Of a DNA stretch of 20,943 nucleotides, positions 12,113 to 19,955 are shown piece by piece. Origin of the DNA: an uncultured Oscillibacter sp. (GTDB lineage: Bacteria; Bacillota; Clostridia; Oscillospirales; Oscillospiraceae); the NCBI GenBank assembly GCA_900550685.1, contig URTS01000015.1:1-20943 (forward strand). Reading direction: 5' to 3'. The position numbers were made by a program, and so were the translations under genes. The notes beneath the pieces were generated by a model. That model ran no database searches. It saw nothing but the letters and a program-made list of their open reading frames with translations, and had not been told where the DNA came from. Numbering within the stretch: position 1 is the stretch's first letter; every line of letters starts with the position of its first letter.

Positions 12113-13372
12113 TTACAGCACGATGCTCATGGGATTCTGCAGGATGTCACGCAGATCCATCTCGAACTTTGCCACCACGGCGCCATCCAGCGTGCGGTGA
12201 TCCAGGGTGACGGACAGGCGCATGACCTGGTGCTTGCTCAGCTTGCCCTCATCGTCCATCTGCAGCTCGTCCTCGATGGCGCAGACGCCCACGATGACGG
12301 AGTCAGGCTGGTTGATGATGGGAGTGAAGGTCTCGATACCGAACATGCCCAGGTTGGACACGGTGATGGTAGATCCCTTGTACTCATCAGGCAGGAGCTT
12401 GTTCTCCTTGGCGCGGGCAGCCAGATCCTTGGCGGTGGCAGCCAGGGTATCCAGACCCATCTTGTCGGCATCGCGGATGACGGGGGTGATCAGACCGGCG
12501 TCCAGAGCCACGGCCATGCCGATGTTCACGTGCTTGCGCTGAATGATCTGATGGTTGGCCTCGTCGAAGCTCACCAGGATCTCGGGATGCTGGGTCAGGC
12601 ACTTGGCAATGGCCTTCAGCACCAGATCGTTGACAGAATACTTCTTGCCGGTCTCGGCCAGGAGCATCTTGCGGAACTTCATCAGCTCGGTGACATCCAC
12701 CTTGATGTTCTGGGTCACGGGCGGGATCTCGGTGTGGGAAGCCAACATACGCTCGGCAACCACCTTGCGCATACCGGTCAGCTTCACAACGGTGTCGCCT
12801 TCCATCAGTTCCAGACCGGCCTTGGGGGCTGCCTTCTTGGCGGGAGCGGCCTCAGCGGCGGCGGGTGCGGCAGCGGGCGCATTCTTCTGGGCCTCAGCGG
12901 CAGCCAGAATGTCCTTCACCACAATACGGCCGGAGGGACCGGTACCGGCGATGCCAGAATAGTCAACGCCCATCTTGGCCGCGGTCTTGCGGGCCAGAGG
13001 AGAAATGCGGATGCGCTTGCCGTTGGCGGCAGCCACAGGCGCGGGAGCCGCAGCGGGTGCGGCGGCTGCGGGAGCAACCTCAGCGGCGGCAGGTGCGGCA
13101 GCGGGAGCGGCCGGGGCATCGCCCACAGCCTCGCCGGGCTGGCCGATATAGCACAGCAGGCCCTTGACGGGGATATCCTCGCCCTCCTGGGCCACGATCT
13201 TCAGCATCACACCGTCGTGCTCGCTGGCAACCTCGTTGGTCAGTTTATCGGTGGTGATCTCCACGATCACATCGCCGGTCTTTACCTCATCGCCCTCGTG
13301 CTTGATCCACTGGGAAACTGTGCCTTCCTCCATGGTCAGGCCCAGCTGAGGCATCAATACTTCATAAGCCAT
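12113..13372 (-). CDS. Dihydrolipoamide acyltransferase (E2)
   Basis: 419 residues, ATG 13372 behind GGAGGG. The lipoyl domain is at 1-84 with Lys43 in TDKLTNE. An Ala/Pro-rich swinging linker runs to about 118. The E1/E3-binding domain is at about 120-157 (RISPLARKTAAKMGVDYSG then TGPSGRIVVKDI), and a second linker to about 190 is followed by the catalytic acyltransferase domain. The catalytic HxxxDG motif is DHRTLDGA with His392 and Asp396. It transfers the acyl group from lipoate to CoA and forms the core of the complex. A single lipoyl domain and DHRTLDG are compatible with acetoin, pyruvate or branched-chain complexes; the E1 and operon pattern favour acetoin or pyruvate. It follows E1 beta by 16 bp. 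Confidence 0.95.
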   Translation of the reverse strand: MAYEVLMPQLGLTMEEGTVSQWIKHEGDEVKTGDVIVEITTDKLTNEVASEHDGVMLKIVAQEGEDIPVKGLLCYIGQPGEAVGDAPAAPAAAPAAAEVAPAAAAPAAAPAPVAAANGKRIRISPLARKTAAKMGVDYSGIAGTGPSGRIVVKDILAAAEAQKNAPAAAPAAAEAAPAKKAAPKAGLELMEGDTVVKLTGMRKVVAERMLASHTEIPPVTQNIKVDVTELMKFRKMLLAETGKKYSVNDLVLKAIAKCLTQHPEILVSFDEANHQIIQRKHVNIGMAVALDAGLITPVIRDADKMGLDTLAATAKDLAARAKENKLLPDEYKGSTITVSNLGMFGIETFTPIINQPDSVIVGVCAIEDELQMDDEGKLSKHQVMRLSVTLDHRTLDGAVVAKFEMDLRDILQNPMSIVL

Positions 13373-13388
13373 GACAGTTGTACCCTCC

Positions 13389-14366
13389 TCACTTGTTCAG
13401 CACGCGCTTGACGGCATTGTAAATGTCATCAGGATGCGGGAAGTTCTTGTCCTCCAGCACAGGGCTGAAGGGAGAAACGATGTTCAGACCGCAGACACGC
13501 TCAATGGGGGCATCCAGCTCGTCGAACAGTTCCTCAGAGATCTCAGCGGAGAGCTCGCTGGCATAGCTGCCGCGCTTGACTTCCTCGGAGACGATGATGG
13601 CGTTGTGGGTCTTGGAGATGGACTCCTTGATGGCGTCCCAGTCCACGGGAACCAGAGAACGCAGGTCCAGGACCTCCACGTCGATGCCCTCGGCAGCCAG
13701 CTTCTCAGCGGCTTCCATGGCGAAGTTGACCTCACGGCTCCAGGAGATGATGGTCAGGTCCTTGCCTTCCCGCTTCACCTTGGCCTTACCGATGGGGGTG
13801 ATGTACTCATCCTCGGGGATCATTTCCTTGTGGGCGTACAGCAGCTTGTGCTCAAACACCACAACGGGATCGGGATCCCGCATAGCGGCCTTGATGAGGC
13901 CCTTGGCGTCCTCAGCGCAGCTGGGGGCGACCACCTTCAGGCCGGGGAAGTGGCACACCATGCCCTCCAGGGACTGGGAGTGCTGGCCGGCGTTGCGGCG
14001 GCCGGAACCCATGGGCATACGCAGCACCAGGGGGATGGAGCACTGACCGCCGGACATGTACTTCAGCTTGGCAGCCTGGTTGAACAGAGGATCGGCGCAC
14101 TCGGTCACGAAGTCGTCGTACATCAGTTCCACGCAGGGATGCATGCCGCGCATGGCAGCGCCGACAGCCATGCCCATGAAGCCTTCCTCGGAAATAGGCG
14201 TATCGATCACGCGGTTGGGGCCGAACTCATCCAGGAAGCCGGTGGTAATGGCGAACACGTTGCCCATGACAGCCATATCCTCGCCCATGATGAACATTTT
14301 GTCATCCCGGCGCATTTCTTCCAGCAGGCCCTCACGAATGGCCTTGCTGACCGTAATCTTTTTCAT
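13389..14366 (-). CDS. 2-oxoacid/acetoin dehydrogenase E1 subunit beta
   Basis: 325 residues from ATG 14366. This start overlaps the E1 alpha stop codon by four bases (ATGA), which explains coupled synthesis; the longer frame from 14378 lacks a usable ribosome binding site. The transketolase-like pyrimidine-binding domain is at about 1-175 with FIMGEDMAVMG and the conserved RVIDTPISEEGFMGMAVGAA. The transketolase C-terminal domain runs from about 190 to the end with ITPIGKAKVKREGKDLTI and the VSEEVKRG segment. It completes the thiamine-diphosphate active site with E1 alpha in a heterotetramer. It is the usual length. Confidence 0.95.
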   Translation of the reverse strand: MKKITVSKAIREGLLEEMRRDDKMFIMGEDMAVMGNVFAITTGFLDEFGPNRVIDTPISEEGFMGMAVGAAMRGMHPCVELMYDDFVTECADPLFNQAAKLKYMSGGQCSIPLVLRMPMGSGRRNAGQHSQSLEGMVCHFPGLKVVAPSCAEDAKGLIKAAMRDPDPVVVFEHKLLYAHKEMIPEDEYITPIGKAKVKREGKDLTIISWSREVNFAMEAAEKLAAEGIDVEVLDLRSLVPVDWDAIKESISKTHNAIIVSEEVKRGSYASELSAEISEELFDELDAPIERVCGLNIVSPFSPVLEDKNFPHPDDIYNAVKRVLNK

Positions 14367-15382
14367 CTTGCCACACACCTTTCGTTATCCGCAGTATACA
14401 TATCGTCGGTGACTTCGGAGGGATCGGGATACGGAGACTCGTCAGCGTACTTCACAGCCTCGTCCATTTCCTCCTTAGCGGCCTTCTTGATCTCTTCCAG
14501 CTCCTCGTCCTTGACGCCCAGAGCGTTCAGACGCTTTGCCAGCTTCTCGATGCCGTCGTTGGCCAGGGCGTTCTCCATGTACTCCTTGGGACGGTACACG
14601 GCAGGATCGCCGCAGTAATGGCCCTGATACCGGTAAACCTTGGCCTCCACCACATAGGGGCCCTTGCCTGCGCGGGCATGGGCCATAGCGGTCTTCATGG
14701 CCTCGTAGACCTCGGTGGGGTTGGTGCCGTCCACAACGGCGTAAGGCACGTTGTAAGCGGCGGCACGGCTGGCCAGATCCGGGGGGTTGGTGACGCGGTG
14801 GATCTCGGTGGACACGCCGTAGCAGTTGTTCTCGATGAACCACACCATGGGGAGCTTCCAGGTAGCGGCCATGTTCAGGGACTCGTGGAAGGAGCCCTCG
14901 TTGGTGGAGCTGTCGCCGAAGCAGCCGACGGTCACGGAGTCATCGCCCATGATCTTGGATGCCAGAGCGCTGCCGGCAGAAATGCACTGACCAGCGCCGA
15001 CGATGCCGTTGGCGCCCAGGTGGTTGCACTTTGCCATATCAGCGATGTGCATGGAACCGCCCTTGCCCTTGCAGTAGCCGGTCTTTTTGCCGAACAGCTC
15101 GGCCATGCACTTCTTGGGGTCCATGCCGCGTGCGATGGCATGGCCATGGCCGCGGTGGGTGGACGTGAAGTAATCTTTTTCCTCAATGGTGGCAAATGCG
15201 CCTGCCTCAGCAGCCTCCTGGCCGATGCTCAGGTGGATGTTGCCAGCCAGCATACCCTTGGTGAAGCACTCAGCGGCATGCTCTTCAAACTCCCGGATCC
15301 GTACCATGGTGCGGTAGAAACCCAGCAGCTGTTCCTTGGAGTACTTTTCTCCAGTGTTCTTTTTCGTTGCCAATGTTTTCAC
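14363..15382 (-). CDS. 2-oxoacid/acetoin dehydrogenase E1 subunit alpha (thiamine diphosphate)
   Basis: 339 residues. The start is GTG 15382 or, nine bases later, TTG 15373; AAAGG is better spaced for the latter. The thiamine-diphosphate motif runs from GDSSTNEG (156-163) to ENN (184-186), a spacing of about 30 as in the family. STHRGHGHAIARG (74-86) and GKGGSMHIAD (107-115) form the cofactor and substrate pocket. The E1 alpha/beta interface segment YRYQGHYCGDP resembles acetoin dehydrogenase more than branched-chain enzymes. It decarboxylates or cleaves the substrate and hands the acyl group to E2 lipoate. The gene follows the PPC gene after 52 bp. Substrate choice between pyruvate, acetoin and 2-oxobutyrate cannot be decided from sequence alone. 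Confidence 0.94.
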   Translation of the reverse strand: MKTLATKKNTGEKYSKEQLLGFYRTMVRIREFEEHAAECFTKGMLAGNIHLSIGQEAAEAGAFATIEEKDYFTSTHRGHGHAIARGMDPKKCMAELFGKKTGYCKGKGGSMHIADMAKCNHLGANGIVGAGQCISAGSALASKIMGDDSVTVGCFGDSSTNEGSFHESLNMAATWKLPMVWFIENNCYGVSTEIHRVTNPPDLASRAAAYNVPYAVVDGTNPTEVYEAMKTAMAHARAGKGPYVVEAKVYRYQGHYCGDPAVYRPKEYMENALANDGIEKLAKRLNALGVKDEELEEIKKAAKEEMDEAVKYADESPYPDPSEVTDDMYTADNERCVAR

Positions 15383-15434
15383 GCCTTTCTAAAATTAACT
15401 ATTGAAAACTATTGTAAATAATTGGAACGCTTAC

Positions 15435-15902
15435 TCAATTCTGACGGGGTGCGAACAGGGGCACTTCCAGTTCGTTATCGAACTTCCGGCCCATCACCAG
15501 GCCGTCCACCTCAGCCAGCATGACATCCACGGTCAAAAGCACCTTGGTGCCCTCCACCAAGTGGCCGCCGTGGGCGTTGCCGTACCGGTCGCTGAGGCTC
15601 ATGTGCACATGCAGGTTGGTGTTGCCCTCGTCGTCGTGGCAGATGATGCCCGCGCCGCTGGTCAGCTCAATGGGGCCGGTGAGATGCAGCACCTCGCCGT
15701 AGCCGTAGCCCGCCTTGGTAGGCAGCTCCACGGGGTTGCAGTAGCTCACGCCGTCCAGAGAGCCGATGGCGCTGAGGATCACGCCGTTGTTGATGCCTGC
15801 CCGCTTGCAGGCCTCCGTCAGTCCCAGAAGGACATCCGTACCGGGCTTCAGCCGCAGTGCGATAACCCGGCCCAGACGGCCTTCCGCCATTTCCATTTCC
15901 AT
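15435..15902 (-). CDS. PPC/DUF296-domain protein
   Basis: 155 residues, ATG 15902 with AAGGAGG ten bases before it; in-frame ATGs at 15896 and 15890 are less likely. The whole protein is one PPC (DUF296) domain. It contains RVIALRLKPGTDVLLGL, then NNGVILSAIGSLDGVSYCNP and the family hallmark HVHMSLSDRYGNAHGGHL at about 98-115 with its metal/ligand-type His cluster. PPC domains form trimers; in plants they accompany AT-hooks, while bacterial stand-alone forms have no settled function and no DNA-binding motif is seen here. Its place between a metallo-hydrolase and E1 alpha suggests a role in the same pathway, perhaps binding or isomerising an intermediate, which is inference. Confidence 0.88.
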   Translation of the reverse strand: MEMEMAEGRLGRVIALRLKPGTDVLLGLTEACKRAGINNGVILSAIGSLDGVSYCNPVELPTKAGYGYGEVLHLTGPIELTSGAGIICHDDEGNTNLHVHMSLSDRYGNAHGGHLVEGTKVLLTVDVMLAEVDGLVMGRKFDNELEVPLFAPRQN

Positions 15903-15976
15903 ATTCGTTCAACCTCCTTATATAGTAAAGAAAGTATCCGGGCCTCCGGCAGGTACTACCCTGCCAAAAGGCCATT

Positions 15977-16744
15977 TTACAGTTCAATCTCCTGAAACGG
16001 CTCCGTGAGGGCTGTCACCGGCCGCCCATCCGGAGGCCAGGCCTCCAGGCTGCGGCGGAGCGTCGGCAGCATCCACATGGAATCATCCTCGGGAAAAGGA
16101 ACATGGTAAACAAAGATCGACTGCCCCGGAAGCGTTCCCTTGAAAAACTTCCGGCGGCACAGCGCGTTGAAAAACAGCGGATTGACAAAGGCAGCCTTGA
16201 TGGGAAGGTCCTGAATCGGCTCCAAGGTCTCCGTGGTATAATCCACATCCGCCGTCAGTAAGATTTTCTTGTCACCGAATGTCAGAATGTAGCAGAAATG
16301 GGGCACGTCCCGGTACTTCCGGTCCAGATGCAGCGTCCGGAAGGCCCGGACGGTGATCTCCGGCTCGATGCGGTAGGCCGCGTGCTCCGTGGCGTCCGAA
16401 AGGATCACGCAGGGCGTTTTCCTCGCCTGAAGCGTTTCGATGAACTGGTCTTCCGCCGCTGTGTGGGGCTGTGGAAGAAACAGGCCCTTCACATCCCGAT
16501 GACGTAAAAATTCCCCCGTCATTTCCGGCGAAAAGTGATCCGGATGGGCGTGGGTGAAGAGCAGGTAATCCACTTTCTGAAAGCGGTCCTCGCTCCCCAG
16601 CATCTCCCGCCAGACCTCCGGTGAGAGATTGCTGAATGGGTGTCCTTCCCGCCCGTAGATCCCGTCGATCATCAAGGTCGTACCTCGGTAAGTCATCAGC
16701 AGTCCTGCATTTGCAATTAATGTGATCCGCAGCGTGCTGTCCAT
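15977..16744 (-). CDS. Metallo-beta-lactamase-fold hydrolase (UlaG-like group)
   Basis: 255 residues, ATG 16744 with AAGGAG thirteen bases upstream. The metal motif HxHxDH is HAHPDH at 65-70. The following Asp ligand is in ILLTADVDY, and a last His is in YHVPFPEDD. The N terminus (LRITLIANAGLLMTYRGTTLMID) is the usual beta-hairpin of the beta-lactamase_3/UlaG-like group, which hydrolyses lactones, phosphodiesters or thioesters. It is the first gene after the predicted operon promoter. A lactonase or thioesterase acting on the imported compound would fit the neighbours, but the substrate is unknown. It lies 74 bp before the PPC gene. Confidence 0.88.
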   Translation of the reverse strand: MDSTLRITLIANAGLLMTYRGTTLMIDGIYGREGHPFSNLSPEVWREMLGSEDRFQKVDYLLFTHAHPDHFSPEMTGEFLRHRDVKGLFLPQPHTAAEDQFIETLQARKTPCVILSDATEHAAYRIEPEITVRAFRTLHLDRKYRDVPHFCYILTFGDKKILLTADVDYTTETLEPIQDLPIKAAFVNPLFFNALCRRKFFKGTLPGQSIFVYHVPFPEDDSMWMLPTLRRSLEAWPPDGRPVTALTEPFQEIEL

Positions 16745-16813
16745 GCAGAGGTCTTATCTCCTTCTTTTCAACGGGTCAACTGACATCTTGGCATCAGTCA
16801 TCTTATGTTGTGA

Positions 16814-16842
16814 AGTATATACATGATTTTTTTGTGTGTCAA
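16814..16842 (-). promoter_or_regulatory. Sigma-A promoter of the hydrolase-dehydrogenase-TRAP gene set
   Basis: On the minus strand TTGACA (16842-16837) and TATACT (16819-16814) are separated by exactly 17 bp. The transcript would begin near 16807, giving a leader of about 60 nt. A small inverted repeat ACTGA/TCAGT (16779-16798) lies in the leader just downstream of the start and is a possible operator for the divergent GntR regulator. Confidence 0.75.
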
Positions 16843-16936
16843 TATGTTTCTGTGCAATTTTAGCATTTTCGGCACATTTACTTTTTTGGCATGTCTTTTT
16901 TGTATGTTTTTGCGCCGTTCTTTCGTCGACTCTTAT

Positions 16937-16965
16937 TTGAATTTAGCGGATTTACGTGGTATGAT
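16937..16965 (+). promoter_or_regulatory. Candidate distal promoter toward the GntR gene
   Basis: TTGAAT (16937-16942), 17 bp, TATGAT (16960-16965) with an extended -10 (TGG before TATGAT). It would give a leader of over 300 nt before the regulator gene, or a small RNA. Confidence 0.4.
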
Positions 16966-17139
16966 GTCTTTTGTTAAAAATCCAACATAGTTGTTAAAAT
17001 TTCGTCAAGAGAAAACGTTGTCTGCCATCTCCCTTTTGGGACCCGGACAGCCGCTGTCATATTTTTCCTTTTTTTAATTTTTTGTTTTGTGTTTTTTCCC
17101 GCTTTTGTAATTTTTACGCATTTTTTTGTAAGAAAGCTC

Positions 17140-17184
17140 TTGATTTTTATGCATGTTTGTCGTAAGATGTCTTGTGATAAACAT
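17140..17184 (+). promoter_or_regulatory. Candidate proximal GntR promoter with overlapping operator
   Basis: TTGATT (17140-17145), 17 bp, TAAGAT (17163-17168). The inverted repeat ATGTTTGTC (17153-17161) and GATAAACAT (17176-17184) matches at eight of nine positions and covers the -10 box, as expected for autorepression by a dimeric regulator. The arms and 14-nt gap are longer than the short TNGTNNNACNA-type FadR-family site, so the owner is uncertain. Confidence 0.5.
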
Positions 17185-17309
17185 AACGATTGAAACTGGA
17201 GCAGATCTCCACTGCCGCTGCACCTCCCTGCCGGGATGCAGCCGCTGATGTTCTCTGCTGCAAACAGCGCCGCTGACACAGTCATTTTTCACTTGGGGGT
17301 ATGGTACAC

Positions 17310-17996
17310 ATGGCCGGATCTTCATCTTCTCTTGCCGAACAATCCGCGAACCGGATTGCAGATATGATCCTGGAAGAAAAGCGCTTTCAGGAGGGCGACA
17401 AGCTACCCAACGAAATGGAACTGGCTGAACTGCTGAGCGTCAGCCGTGTGACGCTGCGGGAGGCCATCCGCATTCTCTGCACCCGCGGCCTGGTGGAGAT
17501 CCGCCGGGGCCGGGGCACCTATGTCACCTCCACCGGCATCGACTCCGCCAGTCCGGACATCAGCGGTCTCAGCGCCGTGGAGAGCAACGCCCGGGAAATG
17601 ATGGAGATCCGGCTCATCATCGAGCCCTCCATCGCATACTACGCCGCCCTGCGGGGCACGGATGAGGAGATCCAGCGCATCGACGAATACCGCATCAAGG
17701 TGGAGGAGATCATCGCCGCCGGGAAAAACCGGATCAGTGCGGAGCAGGACTTCCACAATGCCCTGGCGGCAGCTACCCACAACCAGTTCGCCATGCAGCT
17801 GATGCAGGTGGTCAACAAGTCCATCTACCTGGAGGTCAAGTACCACGAGGAGAGCACCAATCTGGCCACCCACTCCATCCCGGACCACCGGGAGATCGTC
17901 AACTTCCTGCGCCGCCGGAACCCGGACGGGGCCAAGACTGCCATGCAGATGCATATTCTCCATGCCATCCAGTCCAGCCAGGAGCGGAAGAAGTAA
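17310..17996 (+). CDS. FadR-type GntR-family transcriptional regulator with FCD domain
   Basis: 228 residues from ATG 17310. The ATG at 17301 sits one base after GGGGG, too close, whereas 17310 has normal spacing. The winged helix-turn-helix is at about 8-72 with LPNEMELAELLSVSRVTLRE and the wing RRGRGTYV. The all-helical FCD ligand domain follows (about 95-220). It shows the metal/ligand residues Asp and His in EQDFHNALAAATHN and a further His in HSIPDHREI. FCD regulators usually bind a carboxylate or a sugar acid and then release DNA. Divergent placement next to the operon promoter makes it the likely controller of the hydrolase-dehydrogenase-TRAP set, with the imported acid or its product as inducer (inference). 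Confidence 0.92.
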   Translation: MAGSSSSLAEQSANRIADMILEEKRFQEGDKLPNEMELAELLSVSRVTLREAIRILCTRGLVEIRRGRGTYVTSTGIDSASPDISGLSAVESNAREMMEIRLIIEPSIAYYAALRGTDEEIQRIDEYRIKVEEIIAAGKNRISAEQDFHNALAAATHNQFAMQLMQVVNKSIYLEVKYHEESTNLATHSIPDHREIVNFLRRRNPDGAKTAMQMHILHAIQSSQERKK

Positions 17997-18014
17997 CCAA
18001 CCCAGTATATGAAT

Positions 18015-18053
18015 CCCCGGAGCCATCCCATTCGGAACGGCCCGGGGCTTTTT
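18015..18053 (+). terminator. Intrinsic terminator after the GntR gene
   Basis: CCCCGG (18015-18020) pairs with CCGGGG (18042-18047), continued by GCC/GGC after a bulge, followed by CTTTTT. It lies 19 bp after the stop codon. Confidence 0.8.
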
Positions 18054-18065
18054 CCTATCCGGACC

Positions 18066-18094
18066 TTGTCATCGGCGTCCAAATCAGATATAGT
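18066..18094 (+). promoter_or_regulatory. Promoter of the HI0933-like flavoprotein gene
   Basis: TTGTCA (18066-18071), 17 bp, TATAGT (18089-18094), directly after the GntR terminator. The leader is about 80 nt. Confidence 0.7.
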
Positions 18095-18179
18095 AGGGAT
18101 ACCACATCTTCCGCCGGGCACGGTTCCCGCCGCTGGCAGCGGCCCGTTTTCTCCCGGCGTTTCTCTGACTGGAGGCATT

Positions 18180-19385
18180 ATGCAAGTGATCATCATCGGC
18201 GGCGGGGCCTCGGGCCTCATGGCCGCCATCACCGCTGCCCGGAACGGCCACGCCGTCACCCTGCTGGAACGGCAGGCCCGGGTAGGCCGCAAGCTGCTGG
18301 CCACCGGCAACGGCCGCTGCAACCTCACCAATATGAATATGACCCTCCCCTGCTACCACGGCCAGTCCCCGGAATTTATCCGCCCCGCCTTTGCCGCCCT
18401 GGACCGGGATGCCACCCTGGACTTCTTCCATGGGCTTGGCCTTCTGACCGTGGCGGAGGACACGGGCCGGGTCTATCCCTATTCCGACCAGGCGGGCAGC
18501 GTGGTGGACGTGCTCCGCTTTGCCGCCGACGCCGCCGGGGTCACGACCCGCACCGGGTTTGAGGTGACAGGCCTGAAACGGACCAAGAAGGGCTTTTCCG
18601 TCTCCTCCGCCGGGGAGACCCTGACGGCGGACCGGGTCATCGTCTGCTGCGGCGGCATGGCCGGCGGCAAGCTGGGCGGCACCCGCAGCGGCTACGAGCT
18701 TCTTCAATCCCTGGGCCACAGCGTCACCAAGCTCTACCCCGCCCTGGTGCAGATCAAAACGGACAACACCTATGTCAAGGCCCTGAAGGGCGTCCGGGCC
18801 AACGCCAGCCTCCGGCTGTGCCGGGGCCGGGACACCGTGGCCGCCAGTCAGGGAGAGGTGCAGTTCACCGAATTCGGCGTCAGCGGTCCCGCGGTCTTTG
18901 AGCTGTCCCGGGCCGCCGCCACGGAGAAAGGCCCTCTGACCATCCACTTGGACCTCCTCCCCCAGCTGTCCGCCGCCGATATCGAAGCCCTGCTCCGCCG
19001 GCGGGTCACGGCCATGCAGGCGCTGACGGCAGAAAACCTGCTGGCCGGGATGCTCCATAACCGCCTGGGCCGCACCATTCTGCGGTATGCGGGCTACAGT
19101 CTCACAGATTCGGTCGCTTCCCTGTCCGCCGCGGACCTGAAAAAGGCGCTGAAAGCTATCAAGTGCTTTTCCTTGCCAGTTGTTGGCGTTCTTGGCTTTG
19201 ACGGTGCACAGGTCACCGCAGGCGGCATCCGCACCAGCGAATTCGATCCCGCCACCCTCCAAAGCCGCCTGGTCCCCGGTCTATACGCCGCCGGAGAGGT
19301 CCTGGACATCGACGGCGACTGCGGCGGCTATAATCTCCAATGGGCTTGGTCCAGCGGATACCTGGCCGGACAGCTGAAGGGCTGA
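18180..19385 (+). CDS. HI0933/BaiN-like FAD-dependent oxidoreductase
   Basis: 401 residues from ATG 18180, chosen because GGAGG lies four bases before it and the dinucleotide-binding motif then sits at the very N terminus (VIIIGGGASGLMAAITAA). The family hallmark GRKLLATGNGRCNLTN follows at about 37-52. The middle lid domain contains the QFTEFGVSGPAVFELSR-type signature (SGP at about 237). The C-terminal part has GGIRTSEFDPATLQS, then GLYAAGEVLDIDGDCGGYNLQWAW, which closes over the flavin. Length is typical. Members include BaiN, reported in bile-acid 7-dehydroxylation, but most have unknown substrates and the family is widespread in Firmicutes. No bile-acid genes are nearby, so a general housekeeping redox role is the safer reading. 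Confidence 0.93.
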   Translation: MQVIIIGGGASGLMAAITAARNGHAVTLLERQARVGRKLLATGNGRCNLTNMNMTLPCYHGQSPEFIRPAFAALDRDATLDFFHGLGLLTVAEDTGRVYPYSDQAGSVVDVLRFAADAAGVTTRTGFEVTGLKRTKKGFSVSSAGETLTADRVIVCCGGMAGGKLGGTRSGYELLQSLGHSVTKLYPALVQIKTDNTYVKALKGVRANASLRLCRGRDTVAASQGEVQFTEFGVSGPAVFELSRAAATEKGPLTIHLDLLPQLSAADIEALLRRRVTAMQALTAENLLAGMLHNRLGRTILRYAGYSLTDSVASLSAADLKKALKAIKCFSLPVVGVLGFDGAQVTAGGIRTSEFDPATLQSRLVPGLYAAGEVLDIDGDCGGYNLQWAWSSGYLAGQLKG

Positions 19386-19404
19386 TCCGGGGTTCCCTTT
19401 TCTC

Positions 19405-19433
19405 TTGCCTGTCCAGCAAAAAACATATATAAT
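19405..19433 (+). promoter_or_regulatory. Promoter of rimM-trmD
   Basis: TTGCCT (19405-19410), 17 bp, TATAAT (19428-19433). The leader is about 24 nt, just enough for the AAGGAG site before rimM. Confidence 0.75.
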
Positions 19434-19463
19434 AGAGCATTATCAGTCGACAAGGAGCGCTTT

Positions 19464-19955
19464 ATGAAGCAGGAATATATTCGCGTGGGCCGGATCGTCA
19501 ACGCCCACGGCATCCGGGGGGAAGTGCGGGTGCAGCCCCGCCGAGTCTCCCCCGCCCTTCTCACCCGCTGCAAAACCTTTTATATTGACGGTCAAGCCGT
19601 CACCCCCACCGCCAACCACGTCCATAAGGACCTGGTCCTGCTGAAATTCCCCGGTGTGGAGGATATGAACGCCGCCCTTACTTATAAAGGAAAAGAGCTT
19701 TACATACGCCGTGCCGACGTGGTTTTGCCGGATGGAGAATACTTTGATGACGAGTTGATCGGCCTGGAGGTCCACGACTGCGACACCGGCGCCCTGCTGG
19801 GCACCCTGACGGCGGTGGACGAGTATCCCGCCAGCAAGGTCTACACCGTCAAGGGGGACCGGGAAATTCTGATCCCGGCGGTGAAAGATGCGTTCATCCG
19901 TTCCGTGGACCTGGACGCGGGCCGCATGGACGTAAAGGTCTGGGAGGGCATGTAA
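19464..19955 (+). CDS. rimM: Ribosome maturation factor RimM
   Basis: 163 residues, ATG behind AAGGAG. The N-terminal beta-barrel has the RimM signature VGRIVNAHGIRGEVRVQP (8-25), and the C-terminal PRC-barrel (about 92-160) has LIGLEVHDCDTGALLGTL and the YPASKVYTVKG strand pair, closing with ILIPAVKDAFI. It assists assembly of the 30S head by binding S19 near the 16S rRNA 3' domain. Its stop codon shares one base with the trmD start (TAATG), so the two are translationally coupled. In many Clostridia this pair follows rpsP and a KH-domain gene; here it has its own promoter after an unrelated flavoprotein. Confidence 0.97.
   Translation: MKQEYIRVGRIVNAHGIRGEVRVQPRRVSPALLTRCKTFYIDGQAVTPTANHVHKDLVLLKFPGVEDMNAALTYKGKELYIRRADVVLPDGEYFDDELIGLEVHDCDTGALLGTLTAVDEYPASKVYTVKGDREILIPAVKDAFIRSVDLDAGRMDVKVWEGM

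Larger units (their letters stand above)
16745..17309. other. Long AT-rich divergent control region
   Basis: 565 bp without a supported gene, far richer in A/T than both flanks and full of T runs. It contains the minus-strand operon promoter (16814-16842) and two plus-strand promoter candidates (16937-16965 and 17140-17168). It also has the direct repeat TTGTTAAAA at 16971-16979 and 16991-16999 (20 bp apart, same helix face) and an inverted repeat at 17153-17184. Short minus-strand frames here are Lys/Asn-rich shadows without ribosome binding sites. Confidence 0.6.

Noticed and set aside
10312..13411. Very long plus-strand reading frames opposite the E2 and E3 genes (up to about 630 codons)
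   Set aside because: They are antisense shadows caused by GC-rich codon use. Their products are Gly/His/Ala-rich without domains and lack ribosome binding sites, while the minus strand has complete motifs.
16974..17325. Minus-strand short frames in the divergent control region
   Set aside because: Lys/Asn-rich translations of T-rich DNA, no ribosome binding site, overlapping the promoter region of the GntR gene.
18180..19385. Bile-acid dehydroxylation (bai) operon
   Set aside because: The flavoprotein is BaiN-like, but the HI0933 family is broad and no other bai gene is present.
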